64,000 nucleotides of DNA from Liolophura sinensis (Eukaryota; Mollusca; Polyplacophora; Chitonida; Chitonidae). A program made the position numbers and the translations under genes. This document shows, one piece after another, positions 22,785-32,016 of the stretch. The stretch's first letter is position 1, and every line of letters starts with the position of its first letter. Where the stretch lies: the NCBI RefSeq assembly GCF_032854445.1, contig NC_088296.1, positions 7,243,435 through 7,307,434 of the forward strand, given 5' to 3'. The notes below the pieces were generated by a model. That model worked only from the letters and a program-made list of their open reading frames with translations, had not been told where the DNA came from and made no database searches.

Positions 22785-23868
22785 AGAATGTATGTCGTTT
22801 GTAGAAGATACACAAGTTTGAAAATGCTACAAAGTAACTGAAAGTGAATGATTTAATACTTAGACCCCTCAGCCTACCAACTTACACAACCTAAAACAAC
22901 TGTTTCTTGTAGAAAATGATACTGTTACACCTCAATAATCATCATTTGAAAGGTGGTTTTATCTCCAATTATATGGGTGAACAAAAACAAATTAATCGAA
23001 GTCTAAGACTAAACTTAAATATTAAATAGGTTTGAATAGAAATATGTCTTTTTTAGTTTATCCGTGATTGATACATGTGACTGATACGTAGCAAGGCATT
23101 TCGTGTTGAGCTCATAACACTGAGAACACAATTATATTGACAGATGGAAACCTGGACTGGAGGAAACTGAGTAACTGAATACGTAAAGCTCTGAGGCTGT
23201 TACATATATTACATGATCATTTCAAAAACAAATGACCATGTGACTATTTTGTTTGTTACAATATAATTAAGCAGTAAAAAACAACAAACAATAGTATTCA
23301 TCTTTTGTACATGTATGTCTGATATGTTTTGTGTTCACATATGTCTTATATATTTTAAGTCCTCTATTTATACATGTTTATTTTACATCTGAAGTATTTT
23401 GCATCCTTTATCAATTTGTTGCATGTCTAATGTGTTCTCTATGATTTTGTTGTTCACGTAATGTTTTCTGTATGAGTTTGCTTTACATTTAATGCATTTC
23501 CCCCCATTTTTATAGCATAATTGTGCATGTAATATAGTTTGTGTTAGCAGCGGGTTTGTTGTTCCTTTGATGTATTTTGTGTTAGCAGCGTATTTGATGC
23601 ATTTTGTGTTCTCTGTGAGTTTGTTCAGTTAACATGCGATGACGTTAGTGTTCAATATCAATTCTTTACTCATCTTATGAACTTTTTTTTCCCGGATCAG
23701 TTTGCTGTACATTTAATGACGCTTGAATTCTGTCTACAACTGTTGTAGCCATATATAGACTAATGGCGCTATACCAGTCTCAGGAAATCCATCTTACGTT
23801 CCCACCACAAAATGTAAAGTATATTTTGAAAGTATTCTGTTTGAAAGCAAATGTGATAACATATATAA
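22778..23868. repeat. TRIM-locus repeat unit, copy 3 (left part)
   Basis: It begins TTGCTAAAGAATGTATGTCG as in 54,390 and runs through GGAAACTGAGTAACTGAA-type DNA. It then passes into a ~450-bp stretch of degenerate ~40-bp repeats around TGTATTTTGTGTTAGCAGCG and CTCTGTGAGTTTGTT (23,330-23,700). It has no LINE insertion here, unlike copies 2, 4 and 6. That gives an approximate empty site for the LINE at GTACATTTAATGACGCTTGA (about 23,705). Confidence 0.65.
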
Positions 23869-24140
23869 ATGGCTCCCTGGCTTACCACTCAATACTGTAA
23901 GAAGAGAGCAAGGGAACAGGGGTGGCTGGCCCAGTGTCAGTATACTGTGATTGGGTGGGGTCATGGGTCATGTCTGGTGTCTTCGACCGGATACTTTGGT
24001 GGCATGAACACGGCCTGTCACAAGAAAACACGGTATATGTCCATACAATGTAATGACTCTTCGTTGTCCCATGGCTGGAAAACTGTTCAGTTCGACGTAA
24101 AGCCCCAAGCATACAATGTACATACATATACAAACTAATA
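23869..24140 (-). repeat. Dispersed repeat, antisense ('TTCGACGTAAAGCCCCAAGC' end)
   Basis: CCCAGTGTCAGTATACTGTG, TGTCACAAGAAAACACGGTA and GGAAAACTGTTCAGTTCGAC lead to a terminus that is the reverse complement of the CTTGGGGTTTAACGTCG start seen at 20,112 and 34,404. Open frames on both strands cover it because the element lacks stops, not because it is coding. Confidence 0.65.
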
Positions 24141-24239
24141 TAAATGATTTGAAACAAGTGCTGAAGTAATTTTATGGAAACTGGTATATTTCTTAAAATA
24201 CGTCATTCTCACATAAAGTTAAAAGGGAACGGTGCTAAC

Positions 24240-24396
24240 TATTGTAGGGATGTCATACGGTATTAATATGTAAAAGCGTATTGAGGGAGTTACCTCTCTT
24301 CCTCAGATCACGTGCATTTCCGAAATTTAAGTATTTTGATTTCAATCTGCGCAGTTTTGTTAAGTTGCGAAGCACGGTGGGATTTGGTGTCGACAG
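24240..24396 (+). promoter_or_regulatory. Candidate TRIM promoter/5'-exon module, copy at 24.4 kb
   Basis: It contains GAGGGAGTTACCTC, CAGATCACGTGCATTTC (an E-box CACGTG), AATCTGCGCAGTTTTG and GAAGCACGGTGGGATTTG. It ends GTGTCGACAG directly before GTAAGTCC, a consensus 5' splice site at 24,397. The TATA position is degraded to TATTAATA. It belongs to repeat unit 3, which has no TRIM coding exons left, so it could only start a read-through or orphan transcript. Confidence 0.55.
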
Positions 24397-25600
24397 GTAA
24401 GTCCTGTAAGATCGAGTAGGTCTATTTTGCGGCGGGATGTTTATCGGGTGAAGGAATTGTCTTTATCCAAATGTCTCAGACAGTATTTAGTTGGTCTGGT
24501 CGTCCTCAAATCGACACAAAGTAGACATACGGCTGGGGCGTGTCTTTATATAGACTCTACCCTCAGCCTGCGGGTGAACCTTTAACACTGTCGATGCGCA
24601 GTTAGAATATTTCCATCTCACGGAAAATGACTAATTTTGGTTCATATTGTTAACTGTGTCGATCTTGTCACTATATACACAAGGCGATGGTACGTTATTA
24701 ATGTGAGTTTCTAAAGCTTTGACTTTGAAAGGCATTACGCAGAGTTAGAGTATTTTGAAGGTCGATTACTGCCGGTGACGTGACGCCTCTAGTACACAAG
24801 GCCAGAACAAAACAACCACTGTTTGTTTACTTGTTTACTTTGTTTACAACGTTTGCCTGCCTGAGCCAAATATAAAAACTTCTATATAAGCGACCTTCTC
24901 GTAATCATGTATAGTTTACAAACACCCAGATGTATTTATGCATGAAGTGACTACATGTAGTATTAACGCCACGCACGGCAGACATTACAGCCTCGCCTAC
25001 TGATCACGGATATGGAGGATGTATCTTGACAAAGCTTGGCCCGTCAGGACGGTCGTTTACCCCACATGCAGGCCTGTTATAGATTAGCCAGGGCTGTCTG
25101 TGTGGAATTTTAGCAAACACTAACCTACTTGTACAGCCTGATAGGTTGTCTTTATATTTTCCCTTTTACCATAGCAACAGCCCTGTATCTGTCTAGACAT
25201 GTATGTCACATATCTGGTGCGCAGCGAAGTCAACACTTACGGTTTAAACATTGTGTGTTTATCCGTCTTGATCACACGATATATCAGCACTACTGTAGTC
25301 TGTATTTCTGTGGTTCCTCACAATAACACAATAAAACACAGCAAGCTGGAAGAGTTTGACCTGTCACGATTTTATTGTATAACCATTTTAATACATAAGA
25401 AATATCAAATGCCAAGCTGTAGTCCAGAGGCTTGGGGCTATTGTCATATAGTGTCAAGTCTCCTTCATTACCACTGTAGCCCAGACGTTTGCCGCCATTG
25501 TCATATAGGGTGAATTCACCTTTACTACCACTCTAGTCCAGACGGTTGTCGCCATTGTTAGGTAGGGTTATGTCAACTTCACTACCTCTGTACCCCAGAC
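24397..25600 (+). repeat. TRIM-locus repeat unit 3, first-intron part
   Basis: Ordered landmarks shared with 30,160-31,580 and 59,403-60,830 include GGTCGTCCTCAAATCGACAC, GGGGCGTGTCTTTATATAGA, GGCATTACGCAGAGTTA, CAACGTTTGCCTGCCTGA and CCTGTATCTGTCTAGACATG. The unit ends in three ~60-bp repeats of a CCATTGTCATATAGGGT-type motif (25,430-25,620). No TRIM coding exon follows. Confidence 0.65.
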
Positions 25601-25749
25601 ACTGGGCACCATTGTCATATATCGTCATCGGTTTTCATGTGTGTCGGATGTGTTTTGTGTTCACTATGGGTTTCTTGTACATACATCTAACACACTTTGA
25701 GCTCGCTCTTTGTGGGTTTACTGTACGTCTGATTCATTTTGCGTCGGAT

Positions 25750-26965
25750 TTGAATCACAAGATATTATCACTCAGTGGCGATGTTCAAAATAGAAAGTTT
25801 TCGTTGTCGCCTTGAATGTGCCTAGGCTTTGTGCAAATGCAGTTTAATTTTCAGCCCAATCACATCGGCCGATCTGCAAAAGAAGGCTTGTTCAGGTTGG
25901 CACAAAATCCAATATGGCCACCAATTGTCACCAAAAGCCAAAAACAACAACTTCAGATACATTCCTAAAACATACTGAAGTTTCAGGGACGTATCACTTG
26001 TTGTTTTCTCATAAAATCTATCACCAAACCGCCTGGAATAAACAATTTCGAAGAGACGCAATAGGGGTTCAAGCTTAGGGATTCAATTGGCCTTGCGATT
26101 GTTGACCTCGAATGTCCATCTTGATTGACAGTTGGTATACGAATGTTTGTTCCGACGCATAGATTTGAGCATTTAGCTTTAAGAATTTTAACACGTGTAG
26201 AAAAAGCGTAATTTGCCAGCAAAAAATCTGTTTTCAGTTCTCAATTTTAAATGTTTCACCATAAAAGCTTAGATGAAGTTCTGTTTACAACAAAATGCAT
26301 ATCGATGTTTTTAGATGCAGAAAATCTAGAACCATTTCCAACTGCCCATTTCTTGGTCTTATTGAGACAAAGCTGCAGCTGCCTTTCGATGCTATTCATA
26401 TTTTAGCACGGTAGCCTATAAGGAAATCATCAACATATAAAGACCCCTCTGACCTAGATGTTTAAGTTTTTGACAAGCTATTAAGTTTAAAGCTAAACAG
26501 TGTTGGTGATAGTACACTGCCCTTGAGTACACCCATTTTTGCTCATGAGAGTCAGAAAGATTGTCCGTACTCGAACCCTAAACTGACGATCAGATAAAAG
26601 TTCTGATACATGAATAAATAACGATAAGCGATAAGTCCCATACCCATATCGTAGGTCGGTGAGCTTTTCAAGGTCGAGAATAATTGATACCACGTGCTCA
26701 TTATGTATTATATCATTAGAAATAAAAGTTCCAATGCAACAAACTTTAAATTGACATTGAGGAAAACCGCCTTTAATATTAGACAGTAAATTGTTGGTTA
26801 ATAAATACCAAAGAAGTCTGTCACTTATTATTCGTTCCAAACTTAACCACGCTGGTAAGAGCTATGGGACGGTAATTAGACGGCTCACAATGATCCTTAC
26901 CGGGTTTTGAAACCAGGATAATACACGCCTCCTTCCATGACGGTGGAAAAAATACCACTCATCTA
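25750..26965 (-). mobile_element. Minus-strand LINE relic in repeat unit 4 (RT and 3' part)
   Basis: The minus-strand frame 26,840-26,493 reads MERIISDRLLWYL, NNLLSNIKGGF, NDIIHNEHVVSIILDLEKL and LSDRQFRVRVRTIF. These are RT motifs of the I/Jockey group: the MERII...RL helix, the GGF/CGF motif, the motif A strand with its Asp, and RQFRVRV. PSWKE-like sequence near 26,930-26,950 precedes them. The 3' part (26,222-25,983) carries the linker that follows the RT. It is the same ancestral insertion as the relics at 18,365 and 55,030. Confidence 0.85.
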
Positions 26966-27203
26966 AATATCATGATTAAACAAGCCCATGAGAGTCTCCA
27001 GTGGCTCAGGAGACAAATGGGTTAGAAACTTGTAATAAATATTACTATGACCACACGTACTATACGTTGTTACGACCACAAATCCAAATAATAAGGCTCA
27101 CCCTGAGGTAAAGATAAGATAAAATGAAGTTTGATCATAATGTGGAGAACAAAACAATGCTATTACGCTAGGCAAAGTTATTGATGATTCCGCTGGGGAT
27201 GTT

Positions 27204-27476
27204 TATTTATTTATTTATTTATTTGACTAATGTTTTACGCCGCACACAAGAATATTTCTCTTATACGACGGGGGCTGCAATATTATGGTGGGAGGAAACC
27301 GGGCAAGTGCCAGTGGAACCCACAACCATCCACAGTCTGATGGAAGACCTTCCCACATACAAGCGGAGAGGAAGACAGCATAGGCTGGACTTGAATTTAC
27401 AGAAACCGCGTTGTGAGATCCCCTGGGTCATTGCGTCGCGCTGGCACACTATCCACCTCGGCCATATAGACCCCGA
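27204..27476 (-). mobile_element. tRNA-derived SINE, near full length
   Basis: It begins TTTATTTATTTATTTATTTG and includes TTTTACGCCGCACACAAGAA and GGTGGGAGGAAACCGGGCAA. It ends with the antisense tRNA-like head (CCACCTCGGCCATATAGACC). GATGTT flanks both sides (27,198-27,203 and 27,477-27,482). It is inserted in the LINE between the RT and ORF1 parts. Confidence 0.9.
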
Positions 27477-27609
27477 GATGTTACAAAACTTAGGTCCAGT
27501 GATGCCTTGATTGTGTGCAGAGACAGATGAAGACATAGTTTTATTGACAGGTTAGTTAATTCTTTCACAGATATAGTTTTAGGTTTTAGGTTTATCGTCC
27601 CCAATCATC

Positions 27610-27880
27610 GGCAAGTCAGTGATATTTAAGTGTCAATAAATGTTGATTTGTGGCCTCCTCTTGCACATTGGAAGCAAAACAATTTATTTCTACATTGGCC
27701 ATTACCATGCTCAACTTTTGGCATGTAAAGCACCTGGAGGGATTAGGTATGCATAGGCCTACTTGGGCACTATACAGGCAAATTGAGAATGACTGAGGAA
27801 AAGAGGGGTTATTAAATGTCGACAAGTACGTATTGATTTTTCTATCACTCTCAATTTTATGTTGTGAATCACTTGACATT
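27610..27880 (-). pseudogene. LINE ORF1 zinc-knuckle fragment in repeat unit 4
   Basis: The minus-strand frame contains STFNNPSFPQSFSICLYS, then VGLCIPNPSRCFTCQK. After a frame change it continues HGNGQCRNK and FCFQCARGGHKS. This is an ORF1 region with two zinc knuckles. The matching copy is at 56,999-57,256. Confidence 0.75.
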
Positions 27881-28440
27881 TACGACCCCTTGTGATTTTA
27901 GTTCGGAGGATATCTTATCTAACCGACTGCTCAAACTGAACCAATCCGATCTTCAGTCTCTAACTGAGAGCCGTAGTGGAGTGTTGCGCTTAAAACCTCG
28001 CAAGATCATTCTCTTCAATTTAGTGTGACAACCAAGGGCAATCAGGTAGGTCTACTCCTCTACGGCCCTTCATACAATTATAGGAGATGTGAGTCCATTA
28101 TATTTCACCGAGGCCACATAGCAGAGCTCTATTTTACGACAAGCTTGCCAAGTAAACTGAGGTCCTATTCTTTTCAGCCCGGAGAACCCAAGACGGTTAT
28201 GCCGATTGAATTCAATGGGCAACTATTGTAACTATACCCTAATCTCATTATGCCGGTTTCAGAAAATCCATCCGTCATTTCTCAATTGTCCTTCCTATGT
28301 ATTCTGTTTGGAACTAAAAGTGATAAATGTAAATGATTTGAACCCATTTGCTGAAGTAATTTTGTGGGAAAGTGATTGTTTGTTGAAAGGTGACATTCAC
28401 ATATGGGCCTAAAGTTAATGGCGAGCTGCGGAAACCAATG
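27881..28440. repeat. LINE 5' region and junction with TRIM-unit flank
   Basis: The stretch up to about 28,195 is shared only with units that carry the LINE (57,257-57,560 and 52,740-53,040). From CCGATTGAATTCAATGGGCA onward it is also shared with the LINE-free units at 16,225 and 23,715. The LINE 5' junction is therefore near 28,195. There are no genes; the 68-codon frames here are chance. Confidence 0.55.
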
Positions 28441-28583
28441 TTGAGATGTCACAGAGTATAAATGTGTACAAACATACTGAGGGATTTGCCTCCCCTGCAC
28501 AGATTTCTCAGATCTAAGTATTTTCTATTTCAATCTGCTCAGTTTCACAATGTTGTGAAGCCAGGTTGGATTTGTGTCGACAG
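28441..28583 (+). promoter_or_regulatory. Candidate TRIM promoter/5'-exon module, distal copy for gene A
   Basis: GAGTATAAATGTGTACAAAC (TATAAA at 28,457-28,462) is followed about 25 nt later by GGGATTTGCCTCCCCTGC. It then runs through TTTCAATCTGCTCAGTTTCA to GTGTCGACAG, which directly precedes GTAAGCTC, a good 5' splice site at 28,584. The same module recurs at 53,300 (broken), 57,817, 24,240, 30,013 and 59,280. I infer a TATA promoter with a short non-coding first exon. The downstream coding exon begins at a 3' splice site more than 3 kb away. Confidence 0.6.
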
Positions 28584-29169
28584 GTAAGCTCTGCAAGACG
28601 ATTATATGTAGTTTGGATGGAAACCATCACTCTTGTTAAGGGGTTGTTTTTTCTTTATCATATTGCCGACTGTCAGACCCAGCTTAATTGGTCTGGTCGT
28701 CCTCAAATCGACACAATGTAGATACACCAATGGGGCGTTTTTTTTATAGACTTTAACAACAGCCATGTCAGCCTGTGTGTGAGCCTTGAACCCTCGATAT
28801 TTACGTATAAACGAAAACGACTGATTTTTATTTAGGTTCATGGTTCATACTGTTTAACTGTGTCGATCTTGTCACCATAGATACAGGGCGATAGTACGTT
28901 ATTAATGTGGGGCTCTGAAACTTTGGACCTAAAAGACATTAAGCAGTTAGGCTGAACGTCGATTGCTTGCGTTGAAGTGCCGTTTATAACACACAAAATC
29001 TGAATATCTTGCCTATATGGATCGCTGTTTGTTTACTTACAACGTACGCCTGTCTGACCCAAATATAACAACTGTGATAGTATAAAAGTCCTGTCAGGGG
29101 TATAAGCGTTCTCCTAATCCATGTAGGTCAGTCCGTCTGTTATATGATATCCTATATCAGTTGCTCATA
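28584..29169 (+). repeat. Unit-specific intron-like DNA after the 28.5 kb module
   Basis: It shares GGTCGTCCTCAAATCGACAC, CAGCCTGTGTGTGAGCC, GGATCGCTGTTTGTTTACTT and ACAACGTACGCCTGTCTG with the stretches after the 24.4, 30.2, 58.0 and 59.4 kb modules. The unit therefore contains two serial copies of promoter plus intron start. No exon is recognised. Confidence 0.6.
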
Positions 29170-29427
29170 GGGGCCTCCGTGGCCGAGGGTATTAGCACAA
29201 TAGAACGGCTCAATGACCATGAAGCCTTCCGCCAATGCGATCGCTGCGAGTTCAAGTCCAGCTCATGCTGGCTTCCTCTCGGGCCGTATGTGGGAATGTC
29301 TGTCAACATCAAGCGGATGGTCGTTGGCTTCCCCCAACCTCAGTTTTCCTCCTACCATAATGCTGGCCGCTGTCGTATAAGTGAAGTATTCATGAGTACG
29401 GCATAAATCAAATAAATAAATAAATAT
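29170..29427 (+). mobile_element. tRNA-derived SINE, full length
   Basis: The head GGGCCTCCGTGGCCGAGGG has a box A-like TGGCCGAG, and GAGTTCAAGTCC resembles box B (GTTCAAGTCC), as in tRNA-Ser/Leu-derived SINEs. The body ends CATGAGTACGGCATAAATCA and is followed by AAATAAATAAATAAATA. The orthologous copy is at 58,539-58,792, so insertion preceded the segmental duplication. Confidence 0.92.
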
Positions 29428-29870
29428 TGCGGGAGGTAAATTGTTGTTGATCGTTGATCTGTGAGCCATCCGATCAACTGCATTTGAAACAGTACTCTGC
29501 AAATAATGGCCTTTGCGAGGGCCAACATTTTTACGGTTATGTGCACATTCTTGAGTTTGGCACAAAAGTAAAATAAATAATTAAAATCTATTGCCCATAA
29601 TGTGTGTGTACGTAATTGGTGCTAAAAGTAAATAGAATCTTAAAATTATGTACAGATGTGCACACATTATTTTCAGCCCTACTATTATATATACAGGTGA
29701 TGTCATCGTAAGACTGTACATTGGACAGTGTTTAGACGCAAATCTCCATACAAATATAAATGAATTGAGCTAAACTACTGAATTCAGTTTAGGGAAACTC
29801 CATGGTAGTTTGTTAAAACATGGTATTTGCCTATAAAGTTAAAAGGGAACTGTGCTAACCATTGTGGGGA
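29428..29870. other. Duplicated non-coding stretch between SINEs
   Basis: This matches 58,793-59,236 closely (ATAATGGCCTTTGCGAGGGC, AATGTGTGTGTACGTAATTG, GACAGTGTTTAGACGCAAAT). No gene is seen. Confidence 0.6.
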
Positions 29871-29879
29871 TGTCATAGA

Positions 29880-30012
29880 TTTATTTATTTATTTGACTGG
29901 TGTTTTACGACGTACTCAAGAATATTTCATTAATACAACGGCGGTCAGCATAATGGTCAGAGGGAAACCGGGCAGAGTCCAGGAAAACTCACGACCATCC
30001 GCAGGTTGGGAT
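29880..30012 (-). mobile_element. tRNA-derived SINE, 5'-truncated, with target-site duplication
   Basis: The minus-strand copy runs from TTATTTATTTATTTGACTGG to ACGACCATCCGCAGGTTGGG and is flanked by the direct repeat TGTCATAGA (29,871-29,879 and 30,013-30,021). In the paralogous copy only the tail survives (59,248-59,288), because a later deletion of about 150 bp also removed the right-hand repeat. Confidence 0.9.
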
Positions 30013-30021
30013 TGTCATAGA

Positions 30022-30159
30022 GTGTAAAAGTGTAAAAGCATACTGAGGGATTTACCTCCCCTGCTCAGATGACGTGTATTTCTCCGAACCAAGTACTTTC
30101 TTGTTTCACTTTGAGCAGTTTTATCAAGTAGAGAAGCACGGTGGGGATTGTGTCGACAG
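30022..30159 (+). promoter_or_regulatory. Candidate TRIM promoter/5'-exon module, proximal copy for gene A
   Basis: GAGTGTAAAAGTGTAAAAGC stands where other copies have TATAAATGTG. ACTGAGGGATTTACCTCCCC, CAGATGACGTGTATTTC and AGAAGCACGGTGGGGATTG follow. It ends TGTCGACAG before GTAAGTCC, a consensus 5' splice site at 30,160. It lies 1.47 kb upstream of the first recognisable coding exon of gene A and is the nearest candidate first exon. The insertion of a SINE just upstream (29,880-30,012) may have displaced the original promoter elements. Confidence 0.55.
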
Positions 30160-31626
30160 GTAAGTCCAGTGAGATATGGTACGTCTATGTTTATGACGGG
30201 ATGTTTCTATGAGGTGACGGAATTGTCTTATTTGATCGTGTGCCCGACTCTCAGACAGTATTTAATTGGTCTGAACGTCCTCAAATGGACACGAAGTCGA
30301 TGTACGACTGGGGGCGTGTCTTTATATAGACTCTACTCTCGGCTTGTGTGTGAACCTCTGATACTGTCTACAAACACTCGCAATATTTTCTTCTCAAGGA
30401 AACGACTGATTTAGCTGGGTTCAAGTTCATACTGTCTAATTATGTTGATCTTCTCACTATATCCAGGACGATAGTACGTTTTTTAATGTACTTTTCTGAA
30501 GCTTTGACCTTGAGAGGCATTATGTAGGGTTTTGCCGAAAGTCGTTGGTTGCCGGCGACGTGCTGTCTGAGGTTGGGCCTACATACATATTGATAGCCAC
30601 AACAACCGACCTGTATGGATCGCTGTTTGTTTACTTATAAGGTTTGCCTCTTTGCTTTAAATATAAAAACTTTAATTGTTAAAAATTTCTAGTTAGGATA
30701 TATATGTCCTCTGTCTGAAGTGTTTGGTTTGATCTTGGATCTTCCGACTTCAAGGCGGGCTTAAACAGAAGGGGTGTATTACACTGTATAAGTAAATCGC
30801 ATCTGAAAATTATGTACTGAATTGCACACAGGATTTTCAGTGTTGCAGAACTGGAAGGCTACGTGTATTAGCAACTTCTCACTCAGCAATCATTACAACC
30901 TCGCCCATTGATCACCAATAATGGGGTGTGTTATATGACACAGCTTAACCAGTCAGGACAGCCGTATACTGCACGTAGGTCTACTTATACATTAGCTCGA
31001 GCTGTCTGTATGAAGGTATCTCTGACGCCGACCTACTTCTACAGTCTACCTGAGGTTACATATCTCAAATCCACGCTTTTAGGTTCTCTTTAAACTGTCC
31101 CTGTCATAACACTGTATCTAACTGGACGTGTACTTCACACTTCTACAGTGGAGCGAAGTCAGCATTTACGGTTTAAACATTTTGTTTGACCAGTGGTGAT
31201 CGGAGGGTGTAGCAGCTCTGCTGTAGTCTGTACTTCTGTGGTTCCTGACAACAACTAATCAAACACTGGGAGCTGGAAGACTTTGACCTTAATTCATATC
31301 CCTCTTTAATCTAAGTAAGACATGTTCGTGTTAACCATCACTATTAGAAATGTGATCTTTATTATATTTCTTAAATTATTTATTATAATTCTGTAGATAG
31401 AGCTGTTCCAAATGTTTTGCCCAATTATCATAAAGTATATAGGGTCAAGTTACCTTCATAACCAATGCAGTTCACAGGCCTGGCCAAATTATCATACTGA
31501 GTCAAGTCCCGACATTGGGGCTGAAGAAGATTTCGCCCTGGCTCTCTGTAAATCCACTTTTAACCCGCGACAGGTTCGTTTTTACACACGAATGTAACTT
31601 TCGTTCTTAACTTTCATCTGGCAGAA
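30160..31626 (+). other. Putative first intron of TRIM gene A, with RING-exon deletion junction
   Basis: The sequence runs parallel to 59,403-60,826 of gene B up to TTTTTACACACGAAT (about 31,581-31,595). The next bases shared with B are CTTAACTTTCATCTGGCAGA, which in B lie inside the RING/B-box exon at about 61,468. About 650 bp present in B are therefore missing here, including the 3' splice site, the ATG and the whole RING. Short open frames in this region show no domain. Confidence 0.8.
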
Positions 31627-32016
31627 ATGGTGGAGAGGTTCTCTACTGCTGTTAAGGTTGAGGAAGACATCCCATATTGTTCTCTGTGTGAGGAGGACAA
31701 TCATGCTAAAGCTGTCAAGTTTTGCACCATCTGTGGTGTGTTCTACTGTCAGGAATGTCTTGCAAATTTCCATCCAATGAGGGGGCCTCTAAAACGTCAT
31801 CGACTGATTTCGGCTCTGGAGTACCTCTCCCAGGAAACCTCACAGGGTGAAGTCAGCAGGGACCACCAATCAACTCAGCAGCCGTTATGTGCTAGACACG
31901 GTCAGCCGTTCGTCATGTACTGTGAACCCTGTCGGATGGTGATCTGTGTGGGTTGTGTGTTTGAGCATCCGGGACATGCTGTGCGGGATATACCATCTGC
32001 AGCTGAGAATGACAAG
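31627..32016 (+). CDS. Gene A exon 1: B-box1 and B-box2
   Basis: It encodes 130 residues. B-box1 is YCSLC...FCTICGVFYCQEC followed by FHP and KRH, the same ligand spacing as MID-type B-box1. B-box2 is CARHGQPFVMYC, EPC, VICVGC and EHPGH. The exon ends at GACAAG before GTAATG. The start is uncertain: TTCTTAACTTTCATCTGGCAG before AAATGG (31,624|31,625) looks like a usable 3' splice site, so the ATG at 31,627 could follow a non-coding 5' exon directly. Compared with gene B, the first ~135 nt carry one change, while the rest has about 12 amino-acid changes. Confidence 0.8.

Noticed and set aside
23869-24157. Overlapping 89- and 91-codon frames on opposite strands
   Set aside because: They lie within a dispersed repeat that ends with the antisense CTTGGGGTTTAACGTCG-type terminus.
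29170-29245. A functional tRNA gene at the SINE head
   Set aside because: Box A- and B-like words exist, but the sequence does not fold as a cloverleaf and continues into a SINE body present in many copies.
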